Shown here piece by piece: positions 1 to 6,883 of a DNA stretch of 47,593 nt. Each line of letters starts with the position of its first letter. Position 1 is the first letter of the stretch. The position numbers and the translations under genes are program-made. A model generated the notes under the pieces. That model was not told where the DNA came from, made no database searches, and worked only from the letters and a program-made list of their open reading frames with translations. Origin of the DNA: Phycisphaerales bacterium (GTDB lineage Bacteria; Planctomycetota; Phycisphaerae; SM23-33); NCBI GenBank assembly GCA_018644725.1, contig JABGPZ010000061.1:1-47593 (forward strand). The letters are read 5' to 3'.

Positions 1-54
<54 letters not shown>

Positions 55-88
55 GAGGATATATCTAGACCTCGGTTATACATCCGAC

Positions 89-172
89 GGTAACAATTTC
101 GTTACCCGGTGATGTTGGAGAGCAATCTCCTCGATGGAACCTGTCAGCACTGCCTCGTATCTTCGGATACGA
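89..172 (+). other. Structured 16S trailer: three hairpins
   Basis: Between the 16S end and its terminator lie three hairpins: GGTAAC/GTTACC at 89-106 (with CATC at 81-84 and GATG at 111-114 able to extend it), GGAGA-GCAA-TCTCC with a GNRA tetraloop at 117-130, and TCGTATC-TTCG-GATACGA with a UUCG tetraloop at 155-172. They probably fold the pre-rRNA trailer for RNase processing. No tRNA cloverleaf can be made from this segment. Confidence 0.7.
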
Positions 173-220
173 CAATCACAGCAATGTGAAAAATCGTCGA
201 CAACTCGCTATCAACTTTTG

Positions 221-252
221 ACCTGAACGGTTTATACCGTTCAGGTCTTTTT
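221..252 (+). terminator. Intrinsic terminator of the 16S transcript
   Basis: Perfect 10-bp stem ACCTGAACGG / CCGTTCAGGT with loop TTTATA, followed by CTTTTT. It ends the 16S transcript about 170 nt after the mature 3' end, so 16S is transcribed as a single-gene unit on this side. Confidence 0.93.
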
Positions 253-267
253 AATTGTCGAGTACCC

Positions 268-411
268 TGAGGGGAAGAGGGCATATGGATTCTCGTTGCG
301 GCTGCTCCTGTCGTCGTCGGACTTCATCGACGACCCATAAAGGGTCGCCCTCTTTGTCCTCCTCGTCAGGCTTGTCCTCACTGTCGAATCCAACGCACCC
401 TCTTCCCCTCA
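268..411. repeat. Large foldable inverted repeat
   Basis: TGAGGGGAAGAGGG at 268-281 is exactly complementary to 398-411. After a small internal loop, GGATTC at 287-292 pairs with GAATCC at 386-391. Inside lie further hairpins: GTCGTCG/CGACGAC around 310-333 and CGACCC-ATAAA-GGGTCG at 331-347 (alternative pairings). The whole can fold as a branched element of about 144 nt. It could be a structured RNA or a degenerate miniature mobile element; nothing in the sequence decides between them. Confidence 0.6.
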
Positions 412-741
412 CCGCACTCGTTGGGGCGAGCAGGGGAATAAAAGAAGGATTCTTCACTGACCTTCCTTGCCCCGCTCGTCCTCACTGCGCAACATCGCCA
501 CAATCTTCCCTCAATCCAGTGCGCTGGCGATACTTCGCGCGTCTGATGTCTTGGGAAAATTAGAAGAGGAGAGTTGGGGGAAAAGGGAAATAGAAGAAAG
601 AAGATTGGAGGGGGAGCTGGTAGGGTGGGCGAGGTGCTTCCGCCATGGGTGATCCTATAAAATCTACATAAGGGGTGCCGTGGCCTGTAGAGCCGAGCAG
701 CGCGAGGCGAAGCAACCACGATGATTAACTCGCGAGCGCGG

Positions 742-788
742 CGTTGCCCGCTGTGGCCGTGAGATGGCGAAAGAATCTTGTTTGTTGG
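742..788 (+). repeat. 47-bp direct repeat, copy A
   Basis: Matches 1742-1788 at 43 of 47 positions, exactly 1000 bp away. The conserved part runs from GGCCGTGAGATGG to AAGAATCTTGTTTGTTGG. Together the copies bracket the lipoprotein gene at 993-1724. Confidence 0.9.
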
Positions 789-844
789 TGAACAAAAGAG
801 TAGAGTAGAGTTTGACCATCAAGCCACAAGACAACAGAAGAAAT

Positions 845-867
845 GGCGGGCAACAAAGTAGCCCGCC
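845..867. repeat. G+C-rich palindrome
   Basis: GGCGGGC, 9-nt loop, GCCCGCC. It is followed by CTACAAGGCT, which resembles CTGCAAGGCT at 975-984 after the next palindrome, so the two may be copies of one dispersed element. No T-run follows, so a terminator role is unlikely. Confidence 0.6.
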
Positions 868-950
868 CTACAAGGCTCTTTATCGTGGTCGTCGGGCGGT
901 GTAGAGTGGAGCGCATCGGGAGACGAACACGGAGACCATAAACAACGAAA

Positions 951-980
951 TTGCAGGGTAACAAGTTACCCGCCCTGCAA
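951..980. repeat. Overlapping palindromes before the lipoprotein gene
   Basis: GGGTAAC-aa-GTTACCC (956-971) is nested with the alternative pair TTGCAGGG (951-958) and CCCTGCAA (973-980). The two folds are mutually exclusive and end 12 nt before the ATG at 993. It resembles the palindrome at 845-867. Confidence 0.65.
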
Positions 981-992
981 GGCTGAATAAAT

Positions 993-1724
993 ATGAACAA
1001 AAAAAATAGCATACATATCGTGATCCTTTTCGCGCTGCTTCTTTTGGGCGGGTGTGATCCAAGAGTACACATCGAAAATGACACCCAGAGCAAATCTGTT
1101 GGGATTGAGGATGAGGGGCTTCGGTCCCTGGTCTCTAAGTTTGAACGTTCAATTGAAACAGATGACTATCCATTGTTCCGGTCTCTTTATTATCCGGTCC
1201 CAGAGGGGCACAAAGAGAATTATGACGATGTGATATTTCAATACTATTCGGGGTACAGAACCCTGAAAGCATTATTGTGTGAAATTGAAAAGGAAAAAGG
1301 CCGGACAGAATTTCTACAGTTTATTCGCTTCATACGAAAGGAAGGGAAGGCCGGGCTGGAGTTTCCGCTTGAATCGGAATGGGCAAAAACGATGAAGTGT
1401 AAAAAGTTTGTTGGGGAAACGTGGGAGGTATCTCGTGCTGAAAGTGCCTTGTTCCCTGAAGATAGGCCAGAATTCGAGGGGGACAATACTTCCCTACTTG
1501 TCCAAAAACATAAATCAGGAAAATGGTACATTTCAAGTTGCTATGAAAGTCAACCATGGTGTCATTCTTCAGCAAGGCAGAGTACATTTTACCACAATAT
1601 ATTTATCTCTGAATTAAATTCCTGTTGGAATGCGTCGTGGAGAAATTCCCCCTCAGGGATATGTTACGATGAGGTGCGAGAAATATGCCGGAGACATATA
1701 AAGCGATATGGTGTTCCAGAGTAG
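993..1724 (+). CDS. Putative lipoprotein of unknown function, A/T-rich
   Basis: 243 residues. The N-terminus is a lipoprotein signal: basic MNKK, a hydrophobic stretch and lipobox LGGC, with Cys21 as the lipidated residue. The rest is a soluble domain rich in aromatic and charged residues with several cysteines (for example near the C-terminus), which I cannot assign to a family. Base composition is clearly more A/T-rich than the neighbouring genes, and the gene sits alone between two 47-bp direct repeats; both suggest recent acquisition. The ribosome site is weak (AAGG at 979-982) and the start was chosen because it gives the complete signal peptide. No neighbour suggests a function. Confidence 0.75.
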   Translation: MNKKNSIHIVILFALLLLGGCDPRVHIENDTQSKSVGIEDEGLRSLVSKFERSIETDDYPLFRSLYYPVPEGHKENYDDVIFQYYSGYRTLKALLCEIEKEKGRTEFLQFIRFIRKEGKAGLEFPLESEWAKTMKCKKFVGETWEVSRAESALFPEDRPEFEGDNTSLLVQKHKSGKWYISSCYESQPWCHSSARQSTFYHNIFISELNSCWNASWRNSPSGICYDEVREICRRHIKRYGVPE

Positions 1725-1741
1725 CAAGTAGGGCGGTTACT

Positions 1742-1788
1742 CGTTGCCCGCCTCGGCCGTGAGATGGGGAAAGAATCTTGTTTGTTGG
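1742..1788 (+). repeat. 47-bp direct repeat, copy B
   Basis: Second copy of the element at 742-788, starting 18 bp after the lipoprotein stop codon. It overlaps a palindrome formed by GGGCGG (1731-1736) and CCCGCC (1747-1752), again resembling the palindromes upstream of the gene. Confidence 0.9.
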
Positions 1789-1855
1789 CATCTGTCAGGA
1801 AAGAGGTTATGATTCTTTTTGAATGGGAAAAGTGGTGGAAATGAAGAGGAAACAT

Positions 1856-1883
1856 TTGTTTTCCATATAGGATTTGGTATACT
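1856..1883 (+). promoter_or_regulatory. Putative promoter of the PH-domain gene
   Basis: TTGTTT (1856-1861), 16-bp spacer, TATACT (1878-1883). The ATG at 1919 follows a ribosome site AGAAAGG about 7 nt before it. Confidence 0.5.
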
Positions 1884-1918
1884 TTTTTTGTACCTGAAAG
1901 GGAAGAAAGGATTCTGGA

Positions 1919-2503
1919 ATGGATGATGTAAGCAAGCGGGAAGAGATTCTTTCGGCGTTTCCCAAAGCGTCGGCCGAGGCCTTGACGGCCGAGTTGCAGG
2001 ACGAGGAGCGCTTGATTTGGGTGGCGCAGCCATCGGCCAAGTCGCTGGTTCGATATGCGTCGAGCTATTTCATCTTTGGCATTCCGGTGTTGGCGCTTTT
2101 CATGGTGCTGTTTGTCGCGGCGCTGGTCAAGGACATGATGTTACTGTCGGTGTTGCCCGTTCCGATGGTTTTCGTCGGTATCAGCATTTCTCTCGCGCCA
2201 TTGCGCCTCGCCCAGCAGGGCAAGAAGGTGATCTACGCGCTGACCAGTGACCGGCTGATTTTGTATCTCGGAAACCGTGGCGGCGGCGTGAAGACCATCG
2301 GCCTGCACCAGATCGTTTCGATTCGGCGGACCCAAGCCGACGCTCCGGTCGCGGATTTGCTGATTCAGACGGAGTACGAATCGAAAGAGTCCAGCACGCA
2401 TTTGCCCTTCCCGGTCCGCTTCCCCGACAGCGCGCTCATCGGCATCGAGAATCCCCAAGACGTCCACTTGATGATCGAAAAACAAATTCACACATCGCGC
2501 TAG
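1919..2503 (+). CDS. PH-domain (bPH2-type) membrane protein
   Basis: 194 residues. A cytoplasmic N-terminal ~45 residues lead into two adjacent transmembrane segments (about 48-72 and 75-95). A C-terminal domain follows, starting with the phrase YALTSDRLIL, which is typical of bacterial pleckstrin-homology-like domains (DUF304/bPH2). Such proteins are small membrane-associated scaffolds without a settled function. A ribosome site (AGAAAGG) precedes the ATG and a strong terminator follows 18 nt after the stop, so it appears to be a single-gene unit. Family assignment is good; the role is unknown. Confidence 0.8.
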   Translation: MDDVSKREEILSAFPKASAEALTAELQDEERLIWVAQPSAKSLVRYASSYFIFGIPVLALFMVLFVAALVKDMMLLSVLPVPMVFVGISISLAPLRLAQQGKKVIYALTSDRLILYLGNRGGGVKTIGLHQIVSIRRTQADAPVADLLIQTEYESKESSTHLPFPVRFPDSALIGIENPQDVHLMIEKQIHTSR

Positions 2504-2521
2504 CGAAATCAGAAATTAAAC

Positions 2522-2559
2522 ACGCCTGGCAACTCAATGAGAGTGTCGGGCGTTTTTTT
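2522..2559 (+). terminator. Terminator after the PH-domain gene
   Basis: Stem starting ACGCCTGGCA and closing TGTCGGGCGT with loop AATGA and one bulge, then seven T. It lies between this gene and the convergent pabB. Confidence 0.88.
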
Positions 2560-2569
2560 GTGGCAGGGT

Positions 2570-3553
2570 CTATTCCATGGGCAGGTAAATTTTTTCGAGC
2601 AGCTCGCGGTATTCTTTTTCGCAGTCGCTGGCGTGGGTAATGCCGCCGCCGCTGCGATAATAGAGATCCCCGCCGGCGCGCTGTTCGATAAACCGGATCA
2701 GCACGCCCGCGTCGAACCGTTCGCCGTCGAAGAGCCCAAACACGCCGGTATAGAATCCGCGGTCATCGTCTTCGATGTCGAGAATTGCCTCGACGGTTTT
2801 TTCTTTCGGTGCGCCGCTGACCGATCCCGCGGGCAGGAGGCCGAACAAAATTTCGCCGAGTCGCCCGCGCCAATCGCCGCCGAGGTCGCCGGTGATTTCA
2901 CTGCTGACTTGCAGCAATTCGCCGCGAAGGGTGTGGACCGATTGGAGATAGCGGAAGCGCTCGACGTGTACGTTGGTGGCGACGGTGGAGAGGTCGTTGC
3001 GGATCAGGTCGACGATGGTGTTGTGTTCGTGGCGCTCTTTGTCATCGGCCAAAATCACGGCCGCCGCGTTGGGCGTCGTCGCGTCGATGGTCCCCTTCAT
3101 GGGGTGGCTTCGGATCGTGCCGCCGGGGTCGATCTCCACGAAAATCTCCGGGCTGAAGCACACCCATTCCCCCTCGACAACAAGCCGATAGCGCGCGTGG
3201 CTGCGGAGGAAAATATCGCGAAGTGACAGGGTGCAGTCAATGGCGGTGGGGTATGTGAGGTTCAGCAGATAGCTGTTGCCGTAGCGCAATTCGGCGAGGG
3301 CGGCATCGAATCCGGCGCGATACTCGTCCATGCTGCGCGGGTGGGGGGTCAACTCGGCCGGCGTGGTTCCGGGTTCGGCGGCGGGCAAATGGCTCGCCAG
3401 CGGAGTGTCAAAATAGATCCCCTCGGGTACGGCGTCGAGCTCGAAAAGTGTCGCGCGCGTCCCCGCGAAATTGATGACACAGCCAAACGGTGTCCCGGCC
3501 TCGGCGAGGTCGGACATTGTTTGAGTCGCGGAATGTGCATCAAGTGTTTGCAT
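2570..3553 (-). CDS. pabB: Aminodeoxychorismate synthase component I
   Basis: 327 residues, a compact member of the chorismate-binding family (PabB/TrpE). With glutamine-derived ammonia it turns chorismate into aminodeoxychorismate, the p-aminobenzoate/folate precursor. Motifs: SPEIFVEI, HPMKGTIDA (the lysine of the xKGT motif is the PabB hallmark; TrpE has alanine there), HNTIVDLIRNDLS, GSVSGAPKEKTVEAI, GFYTGVFG and YRSGGGIT. The TrpE-type N-terminal regulatory domain is absent. The start is uncertain: ATG 3553 lies inside a tandemly duplicated segment, and ATG 3517 (12 codons later) would begin just at the conserved part. Neither has a ribosome site. The partner pabA is divergent at 3641, which supports PabB over TrpE. 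Confidence 0.9.
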   Translation of the reverse strand: MQTLDAHSATQTMSDLAEAGTPFGCVINFAGTRATLFELDAVPEGIYFDTPLASHLPAAEPGTTPAELTPHPRSMDEYRAGFDAALAELRYGNSYLLNLTYPTAIDCTLSLRDIFLRSHARYRLVVEGEWVCFSPEIFVEIDPGGTIRSHPMKGTIDATTPNAAAVILADDKERHEHNTIVDLIRNDLSTVATNVHVERFRYLQSVHTLRGELLQVSSEITGDLGGDWRGRLGEILFGLLPAGSVSGAPKEKTVEAILDIEDDDRGFYTGVFGLFDGERFDAGVLIRFIEQRAGGDLYYRSGGGITHASDCEKEYRELLEKIYLPME

Positions 3554-3612
3554 GATTGAGGAGGCCGAGGGACGTTTTTTGAGTCACGGAATGTGCATCG
3601 AGTGTTTGCATG
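3521..3612. repeat. 58-bp-period tandem duplication at the pabB start
   Basis: 3521-3554 and 3579-3612 are 34-bp copies matching at 32 positions. Each contains the pabB start codon and about 11 codons in the minus direction. The upstream copy produces a 23-codon reading frame (minus strand, 3612 to 3541) whose stop overlaps the annotated pabB start. In the plus direction the second copy supplies the TTGCAT that looks like the -35 of pabA. Confidence 0.9.
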
Positions 3613-3636
3613 GCGGGGAGGTTCTGTGCATACTAT
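3606..3636 (+). promoter_or_regulatory. Putative leaderless promoter of pabA
   Basis: TTGCAT (3606-3611), 19-bp spacer, TACTAT (3631-3636), then only 4 nt to the ATG at 3641. There is no ribosome site, so the transcript probably starts at or next to the start codon. The spacer is longer than ideal. Confidence 0.5.
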
Positions 3637-3640
3637 AGCA

Positions 3641-4216
3641 ATGCAGATCGCGCTTGTCGACAATCATGATTCATTTACCTGGAATCTCGTGGAACGGTTT
3701 CGCCGCATCGACGGCGTGGCGCTGGAGGTTCTTTCGTCGTCGGAGGTCGATGTCGAGGCGCTTGGCGGGTTCGACGGGATTGTGTTTTCGCCTGGCCCGG
3801 GCATCCCGGCCGAGCAGCCTGCGATGTTTGATATTCTGGATCGCTGGGCGGCCGAGAAGGCGATCCTCGGTGTGTGCCTCGGCCATCAGGCCATCGCGCG
3901 ATGGTTGGGGGCAGGGCTGGTGAACCTTGCCCGGCCCGTTCACGGCGAATCCGTCGAGCTGGAGATTTTGCAGGAGGATGCGCTGTTTGACGGGCTTGCC
4001 CGGCCGATCTGCGCGGGGTTGTACCATTCGTGGGCGGTTGACGCAACGACGCTCCCGCCGGAGGTGATTGTCACCGCGCAAAGCCCCACCGGGCGACTGA
4101 TGGCAATGCGGCACGCGAGATTTAATGTCCGTGGCGTGCAGTTTCACCCCGAATCGATCCTCACCCCCGCCGGCGAGGCGATGCTGCGCAGTTGGATCGC
4201 GATCTTGCAAAAATAG
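3641..4216 (+). CDS. pabA: Aminodeoxychorismate synthase component II (glutamine amidotransferase)
   Basis: 191 residues, class I glutamine amidotransferase of the PabA/TrpG family. It hydrolyses glutamine and channels ammonia to PabB. Visible motifs: start [16 protein letters not shown], oxyanion region FSPGPGIP (49-56), nucleophile Cys79 in GVCLGHQ, and His169-Pro-Glu171 completing the triad. An in-frame ATG at 3593 is rejected because family alignment begins at MQIALVDN. No ribosome site precedes this ATG; a -10 hexamer lies 4 nt upstream, suggesting a leaderless message. Pairing with a PabB-type (not TrpE) component I, and the absence of trp genes, favour the folate role, although some family members serve both pathways. 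Confidence 0.92.
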   Translation: MQIALVDNHDSFTWNLVERFRRIDGVALEVLSSSEVDVEALGGFDGIVFSPGPGIPAEQPAMFDILDRWAAEKAILGVCLGHQAIARWLGAGLVNLARPVHGESVELEILQEDALFDGLARPICAGLYHSWAVDATTLPPEVIVTAQSPTGRLMAMRHARFNVRGVQFHPESILTPAGEAMLRSWIAILQK

Positions 4217-4232
4217 CGGAAATCGCTATAAT
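4205..4232 (+). promoter_or_regulatory. Promoter of icd
   Basis: TTGCAA (4205-4210), 16-bp spacer, TATAAT (4227-4232). It overlaps the last codons of pabA. A leader of about 33 nt with AAGGAGAT (4257-4264) follows. Confidence 0.7.
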
Positions 4233-4271
4233 ACCACCCTCAAACCCCACTTTTGCAAGGAGATCTCTCAT

Positions 4272-5390
4272 ATGAGCGACAACTACAGCGTAACTTTGAT
4301 TACCGGCGATGGCGTCGGCCCCGAACTTGCCCAGGCCGCCAAGCGCTGCGTGGACACCGCCTTGGCGACCACCGAAGGTGCCAAAGGCATCGACTGGACC
4401 GAATGCGTTGCCGGCGTGGATATCATGGAATCCCACGGCACACCGATGCCCGACGAGACGATCGCCGCTGTTCGCAGTGCTGATGCGACGCTCAAGGCCC
4501 CGATCACCACGCCCATCGGCACGGGCTTCCGCAGCGTCAATGTGATGTTGCGCCAGACGCTGGACATGTACTGCTGCCTGCGCCCTTGCAAGAGCTACCC
4601 CGGTGTGCGAAGCAAGTATGACAACGTCGACATTGTGCTGGTCCGCGAAAACTGCGAAGACCTCTACGCCGGCGTCGAGTTCGAAAAAGGCACCGCCGCC
4701 AATGCCGAAATTATCGAGACCGTCAATCGCCTCGCGACGGGCAAGAAGATCACCACGCCCGCCGAAACCACCGGCGTGTCGATCAAGCCCATCAGCGTGC
4801 AGAACACCGAGCGCATCGTGCGGTTCGCGTTTGAATACGCGCGTAAGCACGGCCGCAAATCGGTCACCTATGTCCACAAAGCGAACATCATGAAGCACAC
4901 TGACGGCCTGTTCAAGCAGGTCGCCGAGGAGGTCGCCAAGGACTATCCCGATATCGAATCGTGGGAATGCCTCATCGACGCGATGTGCATGCAGCTGGTC
5001 CAGCGCCCTGAGCAGTTCGACGTGGTCGTCACGGAAAATCTCTACGGCGATATTCTGTCCGACCTCTGCGCGGGCCTCGTCGGCGGGTTGGGCATGGCGC
5101 CCGGCGCGAACATCGGCGATGGTGGTGCGACCTTCGAAGCGACCCACGGCTCGGCTCCGAAATACAAAGGCCTCAACAAGGTCAATCCCTCGGCGCTGAT
5201 TCTCTCGGCGACACTGATGCTCGACTACCTCGGCGAGCCCATCGCCGCCAGCCGTCTCGAAGCGGCTGTCGCGAAAGTGATTGTCGACGGCGAAACCGTC
5301 ACCTATGACATGAAGGAAGACCGCGACGACCCCACGGCCGTCGGCACGCAGGAAATGGCCGACGCGATTTGCGCCGTCCTCAAAGCGTAG
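4272..5390 (+). CDS. icd: Isocitrate dehydrogenase, probably NADP-dependent
   Basis: 372 residues, beta-decarboxylating dehydrogenase family; converts isocitrate to 2-oxoglutarate and CO2 in the TCA cycle. Nucleotide loop TGDGVGPEL (11-19); substrate site [15 protein letters not shown] with Ser88 at the place of the E. coli phosphorylation serine; [28 protein letters not shown]; and [11 protein letters not shown] (290-300). By alignment to E. coli Icd, Lys297, Tyr298, Val304 and Tyr345 fit the NADP-binding set (344, 345, 351, 391), while the fifth position (395) is Glu349 instead of Arg. The length is shorter than E. coli Icd and closer to NAD-type enzymes. The start follows AAGGAGAT by 7 nt; longer in-frame starts run into pabA. 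Own promoter and terminator make it a single-gene unit. Confidence 0.9.
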   Translation: MSDNYSVTLITGDGVGPELAQAAKRCVDTALATTEGAKGIDWTECVAGVDIMESHGTPMPDETIAAVRSADATLKAPITTPIGTGFRSVNVMLRQTLDMYCCLRPCKSYPGVRSKYDNVDIVLVRENCEDLYAGVEFEKGTAANAEIIETVNRLATGKKITTPAETTGVSIKPISVQNTERIVRFAFEYARKHGRKSVTYVHKANIMKHTDGLFKQVAEEVAKDYPDIESWECLIDAMCMQLVQRPEQFDVVVTENLYGDILSDLCAGLVGGLGMAPGANIGDGGATFEATHGSAPKYKGLNKVNPSALILSATLMLDYLGEPIAASRLEAAVAKVIVDGETVTYDMKEDRDDPTAVGTQEMADAICAVLKA

Positions 5391-5420
5391 ATCCGCGAAC
5401 CGATCTGAATTGCTTTTCCA

Positions 5421-5451
5421 AGGGGCACCCTGCATGGGTGCTCCTTTTTTT
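5421..5451 (+). terminator. Terminator of icd
   Basis: Stem AGGGGCACCC / GGGTGCTCCT with loop TGCAT, running into a T-run ending at 5451. Confidence 0.93.
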
Positions 5452-5532
5452 GTTCATGAAAAAGTGAAAATGGAGAACCAATCCGAGGAAGAACCGCCTA
5501 AAATAAAAGCTTCACCCCTCAAGGAGATTGCC

Positions 5533-6834
5533 ATGCGCAAGATGACATTTGCCGTACTCGCTGGATTGATACTAGGTGCCGCGCTACCCTTCGCGGCGCA
5601 GGCGAAAGATCGTTTGCCATCGCGTGGCCCGATGGTGCGTCCCATGCCGGGCGGACGCGCGCCCAAACCGGCCAAACCCTCGCCAACCGCGTCGATGTTC
5701 CGTGCGTTCAACGCTGCCAAGACGATTCTCGTCGCCGACATCCAGAGCGTCAAATGGGGGCCGGTGATGGAATCGTATCCGATGCAGTACACCCTCAAGA
5801 TTACCGTCAAGCCCGGCGAAGCGCTCCGCGGCAAATTGCCTGCGGGGAAAACGCTCGTGCTGGACCATGTCATCGTCGGCATGTCCAAACCCGCCGAGCC
5901 CACCGGCAAGGTGGTGATCGCTCTGGACAAGCGCGGCAAGCGCATCGCCGCGATGTATCCCCACAGCGACACGACGGTCGCGCTGGCACGGCTGGCCAAG
6001 GGTGCGCGGGACGATTTGTTCAGCGCGTTCAACCAGGCCGAGATGCTGGTCGTGGTCAAGGCGCTTGACGTGAACTGGAGCCAAATGGTCGGGATGTCGA
6101 ACCCGCCGATGCGGAACGCAAAGGTCGGCGGCAAAGTGAGCGAAGTCTTGCGCGGCAAGGCGACCAAGGGCAAGACGATCTCTGGGTCCTACACCGAACG
6201 GACGCATCAGAAGACGAAATTCCCGGCTGGGGCGTATGTCCTCGCGCTGGCGGAATCGCGTGGCCGCGTTTCGGTCAAGAAGATCGCCAAGGCCGATGAG
6301 ATGACGCTGGCACTGGCGCGTGCGGCGGCGAGTGTCCCGGTGGGCTGGTCGCCCAACGACGGCGCGGTGTTGCTGTGTGGTAAGGGCATCACGATGGCCG
6401 TCGAGAAAGTGCCGCCTGCCAAAGCGATCAAATGGACCAACCCGGACGGCGACGGCGAATACAAAATCACCGTTACCAACACGAACAAGCAGCCCGTTAA
6501 GGTTCCTGCGCTGCTGAACGACGGCACGAAGATCCTTTGGCCCGAGAGCCTCAAAGTGGTTTGCCAGGACAAGCCGCAAAAAGCGCCCGGCGCGAAGGCC
6601 CTCCCCGCCAAGACGCAGCCGACGACGCTCAAGGCCGGCGAGAGTGTTTCGTTTGTCGTCAATGCGCTCGGCCTGAAAGATGTCACGTGGCCTCGCGGTG
6701 GATACCGCATTGAATTCCGGTTCTGCCTTGGCGAAAATTCGGCGACGAAATCGTTCTACTACATGTCGCGCCACCATGACGCTCTTCGCGCAACCGCTGT
6801 GAAACAATTCGGCGGGAAAAAATCAAAAAAGTAG
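5533..6834 (+). CDS. Secreted protein with two internal repeats, unknown function
   Basis: 433 residues. A Sec signal peptide ends near AAQA (about residue 23). After a Pro-rich linker come two related modules of roughly 110 residues. Each begins Phe-Asn-x-Ala (MFRAFNAAKTILVADI and LFSAFNQAEMLVVVKA), contains a conserved Trp about 15 residues on, and then a core ending LRGK (GEALRGKLPAGKT and SEVLRGKATKGKT). The last ~110 residues look like an Ig-type beta-sandwich (GEYKITVTNTNKQPV ... GESVSFVVNALG). I do not recognise the family. The start was chosen at the ATG 7 nt after AAGGAG (5521-5526); the upstream in-frame ATGs overlap the icd terminator and would spoil the signal peptide. Likely exported to the periplasm or cell surface. 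Confidence 0.82.
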   Translation: MRKMTFAVLAGLILGAALPFAAQAKDRLPSRGPMVRPMPGGRAPKPAKPSPTASMFRAFNAAKTILVADIQSVKWGPVMESYPMQYTLKITVKPGEALRGKLPAGKTLVLDHVIVGMSKPAEPTGKVVIALDKRGKRIAAMYPHSDTTVALARLAKGARDDLFSAFNQAEMLVVVKALDVNWSQMVGMSNPPMRNAKVGGKVSEVLRGKATKGKTISGSYTERTHQKTKFPAGAYVLALAESRGRVSVKKIAKADEMTLALARAAASVPVGWSPNDGAVLLCGKGITMAVEKVPPAKAIKWTNPDGDGEYKITVTNTNKQPVKVPALLNDGTKILWPESLKVVCQDKPQKAPGAKALPAKTQPTTLKAGESVSFVVNALGLKDVTWPRGGYRIEFRFCLGENSATKSFYYMSRHHDALRATAVKQFGGKKSKK

Positions 6835-6846
6835 AAATCCAAACCA

Positions 6847-6881
6847 TGAAAAAAGGCGTGCCCTCGGGTGCGTCTTTTTTT
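6847..6881. terminator. Bidirectional terminator
   Basis: A-run, stem GGCGTGCC / GGTGCGTC with G-U pairs and loop CTCG, T-run. It serves the secreted-protein gene (+) and the convergent antiporter gene (-). Confidence 0.88.
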
Positions 6882-6883
6882 GA

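Larger units (their letters stand above)
253..992. other. Gene-less stretch with dispersed repeats
   Basis: No reading frame here looks like a gene: none has a ribosome site, recognisable motifs or sensible composition. It holds a large inverted repeat (268-411), one copy of a 47-bp direct repeat (742-788) and two G+C-rich palindromes (845-867 and 951-980). The middle part (about 420-720) is low-complexity and resembles no family I know. Confidence 0.7.

Noticed and set aside
378-719. Protein-coding gene on the minus strand in the gene-less stretch
   Set aside because: The frame has no ribosome site, erratic composition and runs through inverted repeats; it looks like repeat-derived non-coding sequence.
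742-1788. Insertion sequence or transposon
   Set aside because: The flanking repeats are direct and imperfect, there are no terminal inverted repeats and no transposase, so only a repeat-flanked gene can be claimed.
2570-4216. Anthranilate synthase (trpE/trpG)
   Set aside because: Component I has the lysine-containing KGT motif of PabB and lacks the TrpE regulatory N-domain; no other trp gene is near.
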